From Nonomuraea rubra (GTDB taxonomy: Bacteria > Actinomycetota > Actinomycetes > Streptosporangiales > Streptosporangiaceae), in assembly GCF_014207985.1 (NCBI RefSeq), contig NZ_JACHMI010000001.1:10833001-10897000 (forward strand): DNA of 64,000 nt. The letters run 5' to 3'. This document shows, piece by piece, positions 7,090 to 15,730 of the stretch (positions are counted from its first letter, which is position 1; each line of letters begins with the position of its first letter). The notes beneath the pieces are model-generated. The model searched no databases. It worked only from the letters and a program-made list of their open reading frames with translations, and was not told where the DNA came from. Both the position numbers and the translations under genes were made by a program.

Positions 7090-8694
7090 GTGGTTGAGAT
7101 ATCGGCAGACGCGCTCGTCGTCGGCGGCGGGCTGGGCGGCGTGGCCGCCGCGCTCGCCCTGCTCCGGGCGGGCCGCTCGGTGGTCCTCACCGAGGAGTAC
7201 GACTGGCTGGGCGGCCAGCTCACCAGCCAGGCCGTGCCGCCGGACGAGCACACCTGGGTGGAGCGGTTCGGCGTCACGGCGAGCTATCGCGCGCTGCGCG
7301 ACGGCATCCGGCGCTACTACCGCGACCACTACCCGCTGACCGAGCGGGCGCGGGCCTGGCGCGAGCTCAACCCGGGCGCCGGGCACGTCAGCAAGCTGTG
7401 CCACGAGCCCCGGGTCGCCGTCGCGGTCATCGAGGCCATGCTGGCCCCGTACCGGGGGTCGGGGAGGCTGCGGGTGCTGCAGCCGTACCGGCCGGTGGGG
7501 GCCGAGGTGGACGGCGATCGGGTCACGGCCGTACGGCTCGCGCACCGCGACGGGGGCGGGGAGATCACGGCGGTGGCGGCGTACGTGCTGGACGCCACCG
7601 AGACCGGCGAGCTGCTGCCCCTGACCGGCACCGAGTACGTGACCGGCTTCGAGTCGCAGGACGAGACCGGCGAGCCGAGCGCCCCAGCGACCGCGCAGCC
7701 GATGAACATGCAGGCCGTGTCCGTGTGCTTCGCGATCGACCACGTGGACGGCGACCACACCGTGGACAGGCCCGCCTCCTACGACTTCTGGCGTGCCTAC
7801 CAGCCGCCCTTCTGGGGCGACCGGCTGCTGTCGTGGCGCTGCCCGAGCCCGCGGACGTTGGAGATCGTGGAGCGTTCCTTCACCCCGAACCCGGGCGACG
7901 ACCCCCGGCAGGTGGAGGCCGACCAGCGGGTCAACCCGGGCGACGGCAACCTGTGGACGTTCCGCAGGATCGCCGCCAGGGACAACTTCGTGCCGGGCGC
8001 GTACGGCAGCGACATCACGCTCGTCAACTGGCCGATGATCGACTACCTGGAGGGCCCGGTCATCGACGTGCCGGACGCCGACCGGCATCTTCAGGCCGCC
8101 CGCGAGCTGTCCCTGTCGGTCCTGTACTGGCTGCAGACCGAGGCGCCTCGCCACGACGGCGGCACCGGGTACCCGGGCCTGCGGCTGCGCGGCGACGTCA
8201 CGGGCAGCGCGGACGGGCTCGCCCAGGCCCCCTACATCCGCGAGTCCCGGCGCGTCCGGGCCCTGACCACCGTCACCGAACAGGACCTGTCTGTGGCGGT
8301 ACGCGGCGACAAGGGCGCCGTCTCCTATCACGATTCCGTGGGCGTGGGCATGTACCGCATCGACCTGCACCCCTCGACCGGCGGCGACAACTACATCGAC
8401 GTCGCCTGCTCCCCGTTCGAGATCCCTCTCGGGGCGCTGATCCCGCAGCGGATGGGCAACCTGCTGCCCGCCTGCAAGAACATCGGCACCACCCACATCA
8501 CCAACGGCGCCTACCGCCTGCACCCGGTGGAGTGGAACGTCGGCGAGGCGGCCGGCGCGCTCGCCGCCTTCTGCCTGGACCGCGCCACCACGCCGCACGC
8601 CGTGCAGGCGGACGGGCGGTTGCTGGCCGACTACCAGCATCGGCTCGCCCGCGACGGCGTGGAGCTGCGCTGGCCCGACGTCACCGGTTACTGA
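7090..8694 (+). CDS. FAD-dependent oxidoreductase (PF12831-type)
   Basis: 534 aa, no signal peptide, so cytoplasmic. The N-terminal Rossmann motif is ALVVGGGLGGVAAALALLRAG, followed by the EYDWLGGQLTSQAVPPDEH block typical of the FAD_oxidored family. A C-terminal FAD-contact region reads IPLGALIPQRMGNLLPACKNIG and NVGEAAGALAAF. GTG 7090 has AGAGG about ten bases upstream. Members of this family sit in many sugar-utilisation loci, but few have known reactions. Placed between the regulator and the sugar transporter, it may oxidise the imported carbohydrate or its aglycone. Two flavoproteins of different families in one locus is unusual. Confidence 0.83.
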   Translation: MVEISADALVVGGGLGGVAAALALLRAGRSVVLTEEYDWLGGQLTSQAVPPDEHTWVERFGVTASYRALRDGIRRYYRDHYPLTERARAWRELNPGAGHVSKLCHEPRVAVAVIEAMLAPYRGSGRLRVLQPYRPVGAEVDGDRVTAVRLAHRDGGGEITAVAAYVLDATETGELLPLTGTEYVTGFESQDETGEPSAPATAQPMNMQAVSVCFAIDHVDGDHTVDRPASYDFWRAYQPPFWGDRLLSWRCPSPRTLEIVERSFTPNPGDDPRQVEADQRVNPGDGNLWTFRRIAARDNFVPGAYGSDITLVNWPMIDYLEGPVIDVPDADRHLQAARELSLSVLYWLQTEAPRHDGGTGYPGLRLRGDVTGSADGLAQAPYIRESRRVRALTTVTEQDLSVAVRGDKGAVSYHDSVGVGMYRIDLHPSTGGDNYIDVACSPFEIPLGALIPQRMGNLLPACKNIGTTHITNGAYRLHPVEWNVGEAAGALAAFCLDRATTPHAVQADGRLLADYQHRLARDGVELRWPDVTGY

Positions 8695-8737
8695 CGCCGT
8701 CATCGACGCCAGAAGACGCCAGAAGGAGAAACCCCCC

Positions 8738-10000
8738 ATGAAAGCATCCGGGAAGCTGGCGGCACTCTCGCTGACCGCCCTCCTCACCATCACCGCCTGC
8801 GGCGGCGGCGACACCGGGACGGCCGCGCAGGGCCCGCAGCCGTTGCGCATGTCGATCTGGACCTCCAACGAGGCCCACCTGAAGCTGTTCAAGGAGATCG
8901 CCGCCGAGTACCGCAAGTCCCGTCCGCAGGTCGGCGAGATCACCTTCGACCCGATCCCGTTCGAGAACTACACGACCACGCTGACCACGCAGATCGCCGG
9001 CGGCAACCCGCCCGACCTGGCGTGGATCATGGAGAACTCCGCGCCCGACTTCGTCGGCTCGGGCGCCCTCGTCCCGCTCAAGAGCAAGATCGAGAACGCG
9101 GGCGAGCTGGTCCCGGCCGCCACCCGGCTCTGGCAGCACGACGGTGAGCTGTACGCCTACCCGTTCTCCACCTCGCCCTTCGGCGTCTTCGTCAACACCG
9201 ACCTGGTCAAGGCCGCGGGCCAGAAGGCGCCGCGTGACCTGATGAAGGCCGGCCAGTGGGACTGGGAGCACGCCAACGAGATCAACAAGGCCGTGGCGGC
9301 GAAGGGCAAGAACGGCCTGACCATCCTGAACTTCGACTACAAGGCCTGGGACAACCTCGCCACGATCTGGCAGGGCTGGGGCGCCAAGGCGTGGAGCGAT
9401 GACGGCGCCACCTGCCAGTTCAACGCGCCCGAGATGGTCGAGGCCATGACGTTCATGCACAAGGCGATCTTCACCGACAAGTCGATGCCCGGCCCCGGCA
9501 CGGCCGTGGACTTCTTCTCCGGTGACACCGCGATGGCCGTGGCCCAGATCTCGCGCGCCGCGATGCTGGAGGACTCGACGTTCAAGTGGGACCTGGTGCC
9601 GCTGCCCGCCGGGCCGAAGGGCGAGTACGCGGTCATCGGCCAGGCCGGGATCGGCGTGCTGAAGAAGTCGCCGAGGGCCGAGCAGGCCACCGACTTCCTC
9701 GCCTACTTCGCCAACGCGGCCAACTCCGCCAAGCTCGCCGCGTACTTCCCGCCCGCGCGCGGCTCGCTGCTGACCGCCGACACCATGGCCAAGACCAGCC
9801 CCATGCTGAACGGCGACCAGCTCCAGGAAGTGGTGATCAACGGCATCGAGAAGGGCGTGGTCAAGCCCAGCCACACCGGCCAGGCCGAGCTCGCCCAGAC
9901 CGCCAGGGCCGCCCTGGACCCGCTGTGGAAGCCGGACGCCGACGTCAAGGCGGTGCTGGACGGCGTGTGCGCGAAGATCCAGCCGCTGCTGGGCGGATGA
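8738..10000 (+). CDS. Sugar ABC transporter substrate-binding lipoprotein
   Basis: Extracytoplasmic solute-binding protein, family 1 (SBP_bac_1), 420 aa. The lipobox is LLTITAC-GG, with the lipidated Cys near residue 21. The body shows the usual PLRMSIWTSNEAHLKLFKEI start, FENYTTTLTTQIAGGNPPDLAWI, and the AEQATDFLAYFANAANSAKLA region near the C-terminus. AGAAGGAGAAA precedes the ATG. It should deliver an oligosaccharide or sugar derivative to the two permeases encoded next, separated by only one base. The ligand cannot be named from sequence. Confidence 0.92.
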   Translation: MKASGKLAALSLTALLTITACGGGDTGTAAQGPQPLRMSIWTSNEAHLKLFKEIAAEYRKSRPQVGEITFDPIPFENYTTTLTTQIAGGNPPDLAWIMENSAPDFVGSGALVPLKSKIENAGELVPAATRLWQHDGELYAYPFSTSPFGVFVNTDLVKAAGQKAPRDLMKAGQWDWEHANEINKAVAAKGKNGLTILNFDYKAWDNLATIWQGWGAKAWSDDGATCQFNAPEMVEAMTFMHKAIFTDKSMPGPGTAVDFFSGDTAMAVAQISRAAMLEDSTFKWDLVPLPAGPKGEYAVIGQAGIGVLKKSPRAEQATDFLAYFANAANSAKLAAYFPPARGSLLTADTMAKTSPMLNGDQLQEVVINGIEKGVVKPSHTGQAELAQTARAALDPLWKPDADVKAVLDGVCAKIQPLLGG

Positions 10001-10001
10001 C

Positions 10002-10943
10002 GTGACGGCGACGAACCTGCGCGACCGGGTGGCGGTGCCCGCCGCCGCCCGGCCCCGCCCCTTCTGGACCATCCCCCGACGCGACGCCCTCGTCGGCTAC
10101 CTGCTGATCTCGCCGCAGCTCGCGGGCAGCGCGCTGTTCGTCCTGCTGCCGCTCGGCCTGGTCGTCTACTACAGCCTCCAGGAGTGGAACGTGCTGGCGG
10201 GCACGTTCGACTTCGTCGGCGGCGAGAACTACGCCAAGCTGCTCGCCGACCCGAACATGGGCCAGGTGCTGGCCAGCACCGCGCTCTTCTCGGCCGGCCT
10301 GGTCGTGCTCAACCTCGCCCTCGCCCTGCTTCTCGCCGTCCTGCTGAACCAGCGGCTGGCCGGCACCACGTTCTTCCGCACGCTGTTCTTCTCGCCGGTG
10401 CTGGTGTCGCTGGTCGCCTGGACGATCGTCTGGCAGTTCCTGCTCCAGCAGGACGGCGGCGTCAACGGCCTGCTCGACGTGGCGGGCGTCGAGGGCCCCA
10501 ACTGGCTGCGCGGCGAGGGCACCGCCCTGCTGTCGGTCGTCGTGGTCCAGGTCGTCAAGAACGTGGGGCTCAACATGGTCCTGTTCCTGGCGGCGCTGCA
10601 GGGCGTGCCGCGCCAGCTCTACGAGGCCGCGCAGCTCGACGGCGCCGGCGCCTGGACCCGGTTCCTGCGCGTCACCGTGCCGCTGATCAGCCCGACCATC
10701 CTGCTCACCTCGATCATCACCGTGGTCGGGTCGCTGCAGGTGTTCGCCCAGATCGCGGTGCTCACCCAGGGCGGGCCCGGCATGTCCACCACGGTCCTCG
10801 TCTACTACCTGTACCAGCAGGCCTTCCAGTTCCGGCACCTCGGCTACGGCGCCACCCTGTCGGTCCTGCTGTTCCTGATCGTCGCGGCGCTGACGCTGCT
10901 GCAGTGGCGGCTGCGCCGGAAGTGGGTCTTCCATGAGTCGTAG
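10002..10943 (+). CDS. Sugar ABC transporter permease, MalF/UgpA type
   Basis: 313 aa with six hydrophobic segments. The N-terminus is RDALVGYLLISPQLAGSALFVLLPLGLVVYYSLQEW, the usual first transmembrane region of carbohydrate permeases. The EAA loop reads QLYEAAQLDGAGAWTRFLRVTVP near residues 205-227 and contacts the ATPase. GTG start one base after the binding-protein stop. The 3' end overlaps the next permease by 11 bases. Confidence 0.92.
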   Translation: MTATNLRDRVAVPAAARPRPFWTIPRRDALVGYLLISPQLAGSALFVLLPLGLVVYYSLQEWNVLAGTFDFVGGENYAKLLADPNMGQVLASTALFSAGLVVLNLALALLLAVLLNQRLAGTTFFRTLFFSPVLVSLVAWTIVWQFLLQQDGGVNGLLDVAGVEGPNWLRGEGTALLSVVVVQVVKNVGLNMVLFLAALQGVPRQLYEAAQLDGAGAWTRFLRVTVPLISPTILLTSIITVVGSLQVFAQIAVLTQGGPGMSTTVLVYYLYQQAFQFRHLGYGATLSVLLFLIVAALTLLQWRLRRKWVFHES

Positions 10944-11763
10944 GGTCAAGCTCGCGCTGTACGCGCTGCTGTGCGTGCTGTGCGTGCCGTTCGTGTTCCC
11001 GACCTGGTGGATGGTCACCTCGTCGGTGAAGCCGATCAGCGACATCTTCGCCTTCCCGCCCGCGCTGGTGCCGTCCAGGTTCGACTTCTCCACCTATGGC
11101 CGGGTCTTCGAGCTGCAGCCGTTCGGGCAGCAGTACCTCAACAGCCTCTACATCGCGGCGGTGGTGACCGCCGGCACGATGGCGGTGGCCGCGATGGCCG
11201 GCTACGCGTTCGCCCGCGTCCGCTTCCCCGGCCAGAACGTGCTCTTCCTGGTCGTGCTCGTCGGCCTGCTCATCCCCAGCGAGGTGACGATCGTCCCGCT
11301 GTTCCAGATGTTCCACGCGGCGGGGCTGACCGACACGCACTGGCCGCTGATCCTGGTGCCGGTCCTCGGCGCGCCCAGCGTGCTGGCGACGTTCATCATG
11401 CGGCAGTTCTTCATCACGCTGCCCGGCGAGCTGGAGGAGGCCGCCAGGGTCGACGGGCTCGGCCGCTTCGGCACCTTCTGCCGCGTCGCGCTGCCGCTGG
11501 CCAGGCCCGCGATCGGCGCCGTCGCCATCTTCACGTTCCTGCACTCGTGGAACCTCTACCTCGAACCCATCGTGTTCCTGTCGACCCCGTCGAAGTTCAC
11601 CCTGCCGCAGGCGCTCACCCAGTTCGTCGACGCCTACGGCTCGCCCCTGTGGAACGTGCAGCTCTCCGCCGCCACGATGACCGCCCTGCCCATCCTGGTC
11701 GTCTTCGTGCTGGCCCAGCGGCAGTTCATCGAGGGGCTCGCGCACACCGGTCTGAAAGGCTGA
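10933..11763 (+). CDS. Sugar ABC transporter permease, MalG/UgpE type
   Basis: 276 aa, six predicted membrane helices. It opens with a signal-anchor-like helix, then FPTWWMVTSSVKPISDIF. The EAA loop ELEEAARVDGLGRFGTFCRVALP (about 162-184) is present. It pairs with the MalF-type permease it overlaps. No ATPase gene occurs in the cluster. Actinobacteria commonly energise such systems with one shared MsiK-type ATPase encoded elsewhere, which is the likely explanation. Confidence 0.92.
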   Translation: MSRRVKLALYALLCVLCVPFVFPTWWMVTSSVKPISDIFAFPPALVPSRFDFSTYGRVFELQPFGQQYLNSLYIAAVVTAGTMAVAAMAGYAFARVRFPGQNVLFLVVLVGLLIPSEVTIVPLFQMFHAAGLTDTHWPLILVPVLGAPSVLATFIMRQFFITLPGELEEAARVDGLGRFGTFCRVALPLARPAIGAVAIFTFLHSWNLYLEPIVFLSTPSKFTLPQALTQFVDAYGSPLWNVQLSAATMTALPILVVFVLAQRQFIEGLAHTGLKG

Positions 11764-11765
11764 CC

Positions 11766-13619
11766 ATGCTCTCTCGCCGCACCCTCCTCCGCGCCGCCGC
11801 CCTGCTCCCGGCCGTCCCCGTGCTCGCGCCCGGCACCGCGTACGCCGCCATCCCCTCCCTGCCGGCCGTGGACCGCCGGTCGTTCGCGCCCCACGAGCAG
11901 CGCTTCGCGCCGTACCTGGCCACCCTCGCGCCCATGGTCAACGACATGGACGGCAGCGGCTTCTTCGCCGGCGGCTGGTGGCGCAGCCCGGCTGCGCCGT
12001 ACAACGCCCGCGTGCAGGAGCACGTCTTCACGCTGGCCTGGTTCCACGCCAACGCCCGCCCGTGGAACCCGTACGCGGGGGACGCGGGACTGCTGGCCGC
12101 CCTCGACGCGGCGCTCGGCCACTACCTGTCGCTCCAGCACGCCGACGGCTCCTTCCCCGAGTACAGCCGCGACCAGCACGGCCTGGCGCCCACCGGGTTC
12201 GGCCTCGGCTACCTGGCCAAGACCCTGCGCGTCCTGCGCGCGAGCGGGGCGCTGCCCGCACGGCAGGCGCAGCTCACCGCCGCGTTGCGCAAGGCCATGA
12301 CGTGGTTCCTGGACGGCGGCAACCCCGTCGTCTGGCAGGAGCACCTCACCTGGGCGAACCAGACCGCCTCGGGCCTGGCCGGCGCCTCGGTCGCGCTGGG
12401 GCTCGACCCCGACCCCGCGCTCTCCGCACGCCTGACGGAGGCGTTCGCCAGGATCGCCACGACCGGCCTGAGCTCCGCCGGCTTCTTCCACGAGGAGGGC
12501 GGCCACGACATGAACTACAACTTCGAGGTCATGCTCCCCGAGCTGGCCGACGCCTACCACCACAACCCCGACCCGCACCTGGTGGACCTGGCCCGCGCGT
12601 TCACCGGCTTCCTGTCCTACAACCTGCTGCGCGAGCCGGACGGCGCCGGATACCTGGTCAACGTCGCCCCCTCCACCCGCACCAGCACCCGCTGGTACGA
12701 CGAGGTCAGGCCCGACCCCGACAGGACCGCGCTCAACTGGACGTTCACCCGCCAGGTGCCGCTGCTGTCGGCGTTCATGACCGCCCGCGAGGACCTGGCC
12801 GGGGCCCGTGCCGCCTGGGCCGCGTCCGCCGAGCCGGTGACGCCGCTCGCCAAGCAGGACACCTCGCCGCGCATCCTCACCCACGGCCTGCTCGGCGAGC
12901 GCTTCCCCAGCAGGCGGCAGCGGGCCGCCGCCATCGCGGACCTGCCCTACCTGCGCTCGTCCGACTTCGCCGAGCTGCGCAGGGACCGCGGCCAGGACTT
13001 CCTGTACGTCCGCAAGCCCGGCCTGTACCTGGGCGGCTACTTCGGCGACCGGGCCTCCCGCGCCCGCACGGGGCTCACCTTCCTGTGGCATCCCGACGCC
13101 GGCACGATCATCTGCGGCGTCAACAACAACAACCACGCCTGCTGGTCCACCGTCTTCCCCGGCCAGGTCCCCGACTCCAACGGCTCCCTGCCGGCCACCT
13201 ACTTCCACGGCGCCCCCGGCGGCAGGGAGTGGACCGGCGGCCGGCCCCCCGCCGCCCTCGGCATCAGGTACGGCAACCCGGACGTCACCACGGACGTGCT
13301 GATCACCCGCCGCACGATCCGGCGCACGGTCAGGGCGAACGCCGCCGCCACCGAGCAGATCCCCCTGGTGCTCCGGCCCGACGACGTCCTCACCTTCACC
13401 GACGGCACGCGCGCCGCGTTCGGCGGCTCGACCACCGCCACCGCCGACGGCTTCGACGTACGCCGGGGCCGCACCACGATCCGCTTCCGCTGGGGCACCC
13501 CCATGCAGGCGACCGTCACGGCCGGCAGCCTGCACTACTTCCGCGACAACTCCCGCCGCTTCCACGCGCTGCGCATCCCGCACCAGGGCACGTTCGAGCT
13601 CACCGTCCTCATGGGGTGA
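11766..13619 (+). CDS. Secreted putative polysaccharide-active enzyme (alpha/alpha-toroid plus beta-sandwich)
   Basis: 617 aa with a twin-arginine-like signal (MLSRRTLLRAAALLPA) and a likely AYA-A cleavage site. Residues about 40-360 are helix-rich with repeated aromatic/Asp patterns (HYLSLQHADGSFPEYS, MTWFLDGGNPVVWQEHLTWANQ, GGHDMNYNFEVMLPELADAYH). That fits an alpha/alpha toroid of the kind found in glycoside hydrolases and polysaccharide lyases. Residues about 400-617 are beta-rich. I do not recognise a named CAZy family. ATG 11766 is two bases after the permease stop, so it is the last gene of the transporter operon. A role outside the cell in trimming or cleaving the transported glycan is inferred. 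Confidence 0.68.
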   Translation: MLSRRTLLRAAALLPAVPVLAPGTAYAAIPSLPAVDRRSFAPHEQRFAPYLATLAPMVNDMDGSGFFAGGWWRSPAAPYNARVQEHVFTLAWFHANARPWNPYAGDAGLLAALDAALGHYLSLQHADGSFPEYSRDQHGLAPTGFGLGYLAKTLRVLRASGALPARQAQLTAALRKAMTWFLDGGNPVVWQEHLTWANQTASGLAGASVALGLDPDPALSARLTEAFARIATTGLSSAGFFHEEGGHDMNYNFEVMLPELADAYHHNPDPHLVDLARAFTGFLSYNLLREPDGAGYLVNVAPSTRTSTRWYDEVRPDPDRTALNWTFTRQVPLLSAFMTAREDLAGARAAWAASAEPVTPLAKQDTSPRILTHGLLGERFPSRRQRAAAIADLPYLRSSDFAELRRDRGQDFLYVRKPGLYLGGYFGDRASRARTGLTFLWHPDAGTIICGVNNNNHACWSTVFPGQVPDSNGSLPATYFHGAPGGREWTGGRPPAALGIRYGNPDVTTDVLITRRTIRRTVRANAAATEQIPLVLRPDDVLTFTDGTRAAFGGSTTATADGFDVRRGRTTIRFRWGTPMQATVTAGSLHYFRDNSRRFHALRIPHQGTFELTVLMG

Positions 13620-13642
13620 CAGGCATCATGGGGTGACAGGCT
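13609..13642. repeat. 17-bp direct repeat across a stop codon
   Basis: TCATGGGGTGACAGGC followed by A or T occurs at 13609-13625 and 13626-13642. The first copy contains the last codons and the TGA of the secreted enzyme gene; the second is an untranslated duplicate. Confidence 0.9.
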
Positions 13643-13643
13643 C

Positions 13644-13676
13644 CCGGCCCGCGCACCGGCCCGCGGTGCGGGCCGG
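13644..13676. terminator. Stem-loop after the LacI-controlled operon
   Basis: CCGGCCCG...GCACCG at 13644-13658 pairs with CGGTGCGGGCCGG at 13664-13676, with a 5-base loop and a 2-base bulge. It lies between the operon end and the glxA-type promoter. There is no clear U-run, which is common for actinobacterial terminators. Confidence 0.5.
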
Positions 13677-13688
13677 TAGGTTCCGGTC

Positions 13689-14630
13689 ATGCACACCGTC
13701 GCCGTACTCGCGCTCGACCAGGTGATCCCGTTCGACCTCTCCGTCCCGATCGAGGCGTTCACCCGGGCGCGGCTGGCCGACGGGCGTCCCGGCTACCGGA
13801 CCCGGGTGTGCGGCGAGGGGGGCGAGGTCGACGCCGGGGCGTTCACGATGCGGGTGCCCTGGGGGCTGGACGGCCTCCAGGGAGCGGACACGATCATCGT
13901 GGCGGGCACCTCGGCCCCGTTGGCGCCGCTGCCCGGCGGCGTCCGCGACGCCCTGCGCGCGGCGGCCGCGAACGGCACCCGCATCGCCTCCATCTGCTCC
14001 GGCGCCTTCCCGCTGGCCGCCACCGGGTTGCTGGACGGTCAGCGGGTGACCACCCACTGGATGCTGGCCGAGCGGCTGGCCGCCGCCTACCCGCGGCTGG
14101 AGGTCGCCCCCGACGTCCTGTACGTGGACAACGGCCAGTTCCTCACCTCGGCCGGGGCCGCCGCCGGGCTCGACCTCTGCCTGCACCTGATCCGCCGCGA
14201 TCACGGCTCGGCCGTGGCCGCCGACGCCGCCCGCCTGTCGGTCATGCCGCTGGAGCGGGAGGGCGGGCAGGCCCAGTTCATCGTCCAGGACCATCCGGCC
14301 GTACCGCGCGGCTCGGAGCTGGAGCCGCTGCTCGCCTGGCTGCAGGACAACCTCGCCAGCAGCCTGACCCTCGACGACATCTCGGCCCGCGCCGGCATGA
14401 GCTCGCGCACGCTGACCCGCCGCTTCCGCGAGCAGACCGGCTCCACCCCGCTGCAGTGGCTGCACCGCGCCCGCATCCGGCAGGCCCAGCACCTCCTCGA
14501 GACCACCCGGCACCCGGTCGAGCGCATCGGCGCGCAGGTCGGCTTCGGCTCGCCCACCGCCTTCCGCGACCGCTTCAAGAGGACGACCGGCGTCAGCCCC
14601 AACAGCTACCGGCGCGCGTTCGGCTCCTGA
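13689..14630 (+). CDS. GlxA-family transcriptional regulator (DJ-1/PfpI domain plus AraC HTH)
   Basis: 313 aa. The N-terminal class-I amidotransferase-like domain (MHTVAVLALDQVIPFDLSVP, nucleophile-elbow region IASICSGAFPLAATGLL with Cys near residue 103) is followed by an AraC-type DNA-binding domain (LTLDDISARAGMSSRTLTRRF, then GAQVGFGSPTAFRDRFKR). Members sense small molecules and activate nearby genes. TAGGTT at 13677-13682 lies six bases before the ATG, so the mRNA is probably leaderless. It is a relative of the regulator at 19245. Its target is not obvious; the following secreted protein is one candidate. Confidence 0.9.
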   Translation: MHTVAVLALDQVIPFDLSVPIEAFTRARLADGRPGYRTRVCGEGGEVDAGAFTMRVPWGLDGLQGADTIIVAGTSAPLAPLPGGVRDALRAAAANGTRIASICSGAFPLAATGLLDGQRVTTHWMLAERLAAAYPRLEVAPDVLYVDNGQFLTSAGAAAGLDLCLHLIRRDHGSAVAADAARLSVMPLEREGGQAQFIVQDHPAVPRGSELEPLLAWLQDNLASSLTLDDISARAGMSSRTLTRRFREQTGSTPLQWLHRARIRQAQHLLETTRHPVERIGAQVGFGSPTAFRDRFKRTTGVSPNSYRRAFGS

Positions 14631-14677
14631 GCATCCAGGGAGATGCCCGGCCCGGCCGATCACGATCGACTGTAGTC

Positions 14678-15673
14678 ATGACAGGCAGAATCGTGATGGC
14701 GGCGATGCTGGTCCTCGCCGCGTTCGCCGTCGCGCCCCAGGCAGCGGCGGCACGATCATCGGCGTGCACCTGGCGGACGCAGGCGCTCCAGGTGCCCACC
14801 GGCGCGACCCAGCACCAGGTCAGCGCCACCGACCACCACGGCGGGTACTCCGGCAGCGCCTACTTCCCCGACTCCGGCTGGCGGATCGTCTACTGGAAGG
14901 ACGGCCGGGTCATCGACTACGGCTCGTCCGGCCACGGCACCGACCGGGTCGTGGACCAGAACAGCAGCGGGACCATCGCGGGCACGTCCGTGACGGGCCT
15001 GTGGGGAGCGTCCGCGATCTCCTTCCGCATCCGCGACGGCCGGCGGGAGCGGCTGACCCCGTATCCCGGCGCGGAGCTGAACAGCAGGGCCATCGGGATC
15101 ACCGAGAGCGGCGACGTCTACGGCAGCGCCGTGGTCTGGGAGGGCAACACCACCGTGTACGTGGCCGTGCGCTGGCCGTACGACCGGCCCGGCGTGGTCG
15201 AGAAGGTGACGGGCCTCCCCGAAGGCATGCGGGTGGTCGACGTGGACCGCGACGGCACCTTGCTGGTGGGGACGGAGACGACCTACCCGTGGCCGCACCT
15301 GTGGCGCGACGGCCGGCTCACCCGACTGCCGGAGGTGCCGGACATGCAGTTCGGGTACGCCAGGGCCGTCGCCGACGGGATGGTGGCCGGGATGCTCCGG
15401 GTGGGCTCCGAGCCGAACCGGCCGGCGTACTGGGACCGGAACGGGCAGCCGCACCAGCTGTCCCAGAGCTCGGTGGCCGAGCACATCAACAGGAACGGGC
15501 TCATCGTCAGCTCCCTGACGTCCACGCCGTTCCAGGTGTGGCGGTTCGGAACGCTGGTGGGCCAGCTCGGCGACGCCGCCTCCGTCACGACGATCGGGGA
15601 CGACGACAGCATCGGCGGCACGATCCGCGGTGCGAACCATCTGCCGGCCGCGGCCGTCTGGCGGTGCAGCTGA
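14678..15673 (+). CDS. Secreted beta-propeller-like protein of unknown function
   Basis: 331 aa. A signal peptide (MTGRIVMAAMLVLAAFAVAP, AAA-R cleavage region) is followed by an extracellular domain of repeated short motifs of the kind WRDGRLTRLPEVPD, AISFRIRDGRRERL and AYWDRNGQPHQL, alternating with SGTIAGTS, SGDVYGSA, DGTLLVGT and DGMVAGML. This HAF/propeller-like periodicity of about 40-45 residues suggests a beta-propeller. Two Cys (SACTW and the C-terminal WRCS) could close the fold by a disulfide. No catalytic signature is seen. No Shine-Dalgarno precedes the ATG, and the alternative ATG at 14696 cannot be excluded. Confidence 0.7.
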   Translation: MTGRIVMAAMLVLAAFAVAPQAAAARSSACTWRTQALQVPTGATQHQVSATDHHGGYSGSAYFPDSGWRIVYWKDGRVIDYGSSGHGTDRVVDQNSSGTIAGTSVTGLWGASAISFRIRDGRRERLTPYPGAELNSRAIGITESGDVYGSAVVWEGNTTVYVAVRWPYDRPGVVEKVTGLPEGMRVVDVDRDGTLLVGTETTYPWPHLWRDGRLTRLPEVPDMQFGYARAVADGMVAGMLRVGSEPNRPAYWDRNGQPHQLSQSSVAEHINRNGLIVSSLTSTPFQVWRFGTLVGQLGDAASVTTIGDDDSIGGTIRGANHLPAAAVWRCS

Positions 15674-15679
15674 GATCAT

Positions 15680-15730
15680 AATTGTGGGGTAGTTGCGGCA
15701 CGTGGGGATGGTGTGTCCCACAATGGGGTG
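15680..15730 (+). promoter_or_regulatory. Promoter/upstream element shared with the paralogous gene at 37607
   Basis: AATTG-TGGGGTAGTTG-CGGC at 15680 onward, then CACAAT (15719-15724) six bases before the ATG. The paralogue has AATTGGTGGGGTAATTGGGGC and CACAAT at the same distances (52 versus 51 bases from element start to ATG). Conservation at the -50 to -33 positions plus an identical -10 implies one regulator or sigma factor controls both. Confidence 0.6.
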
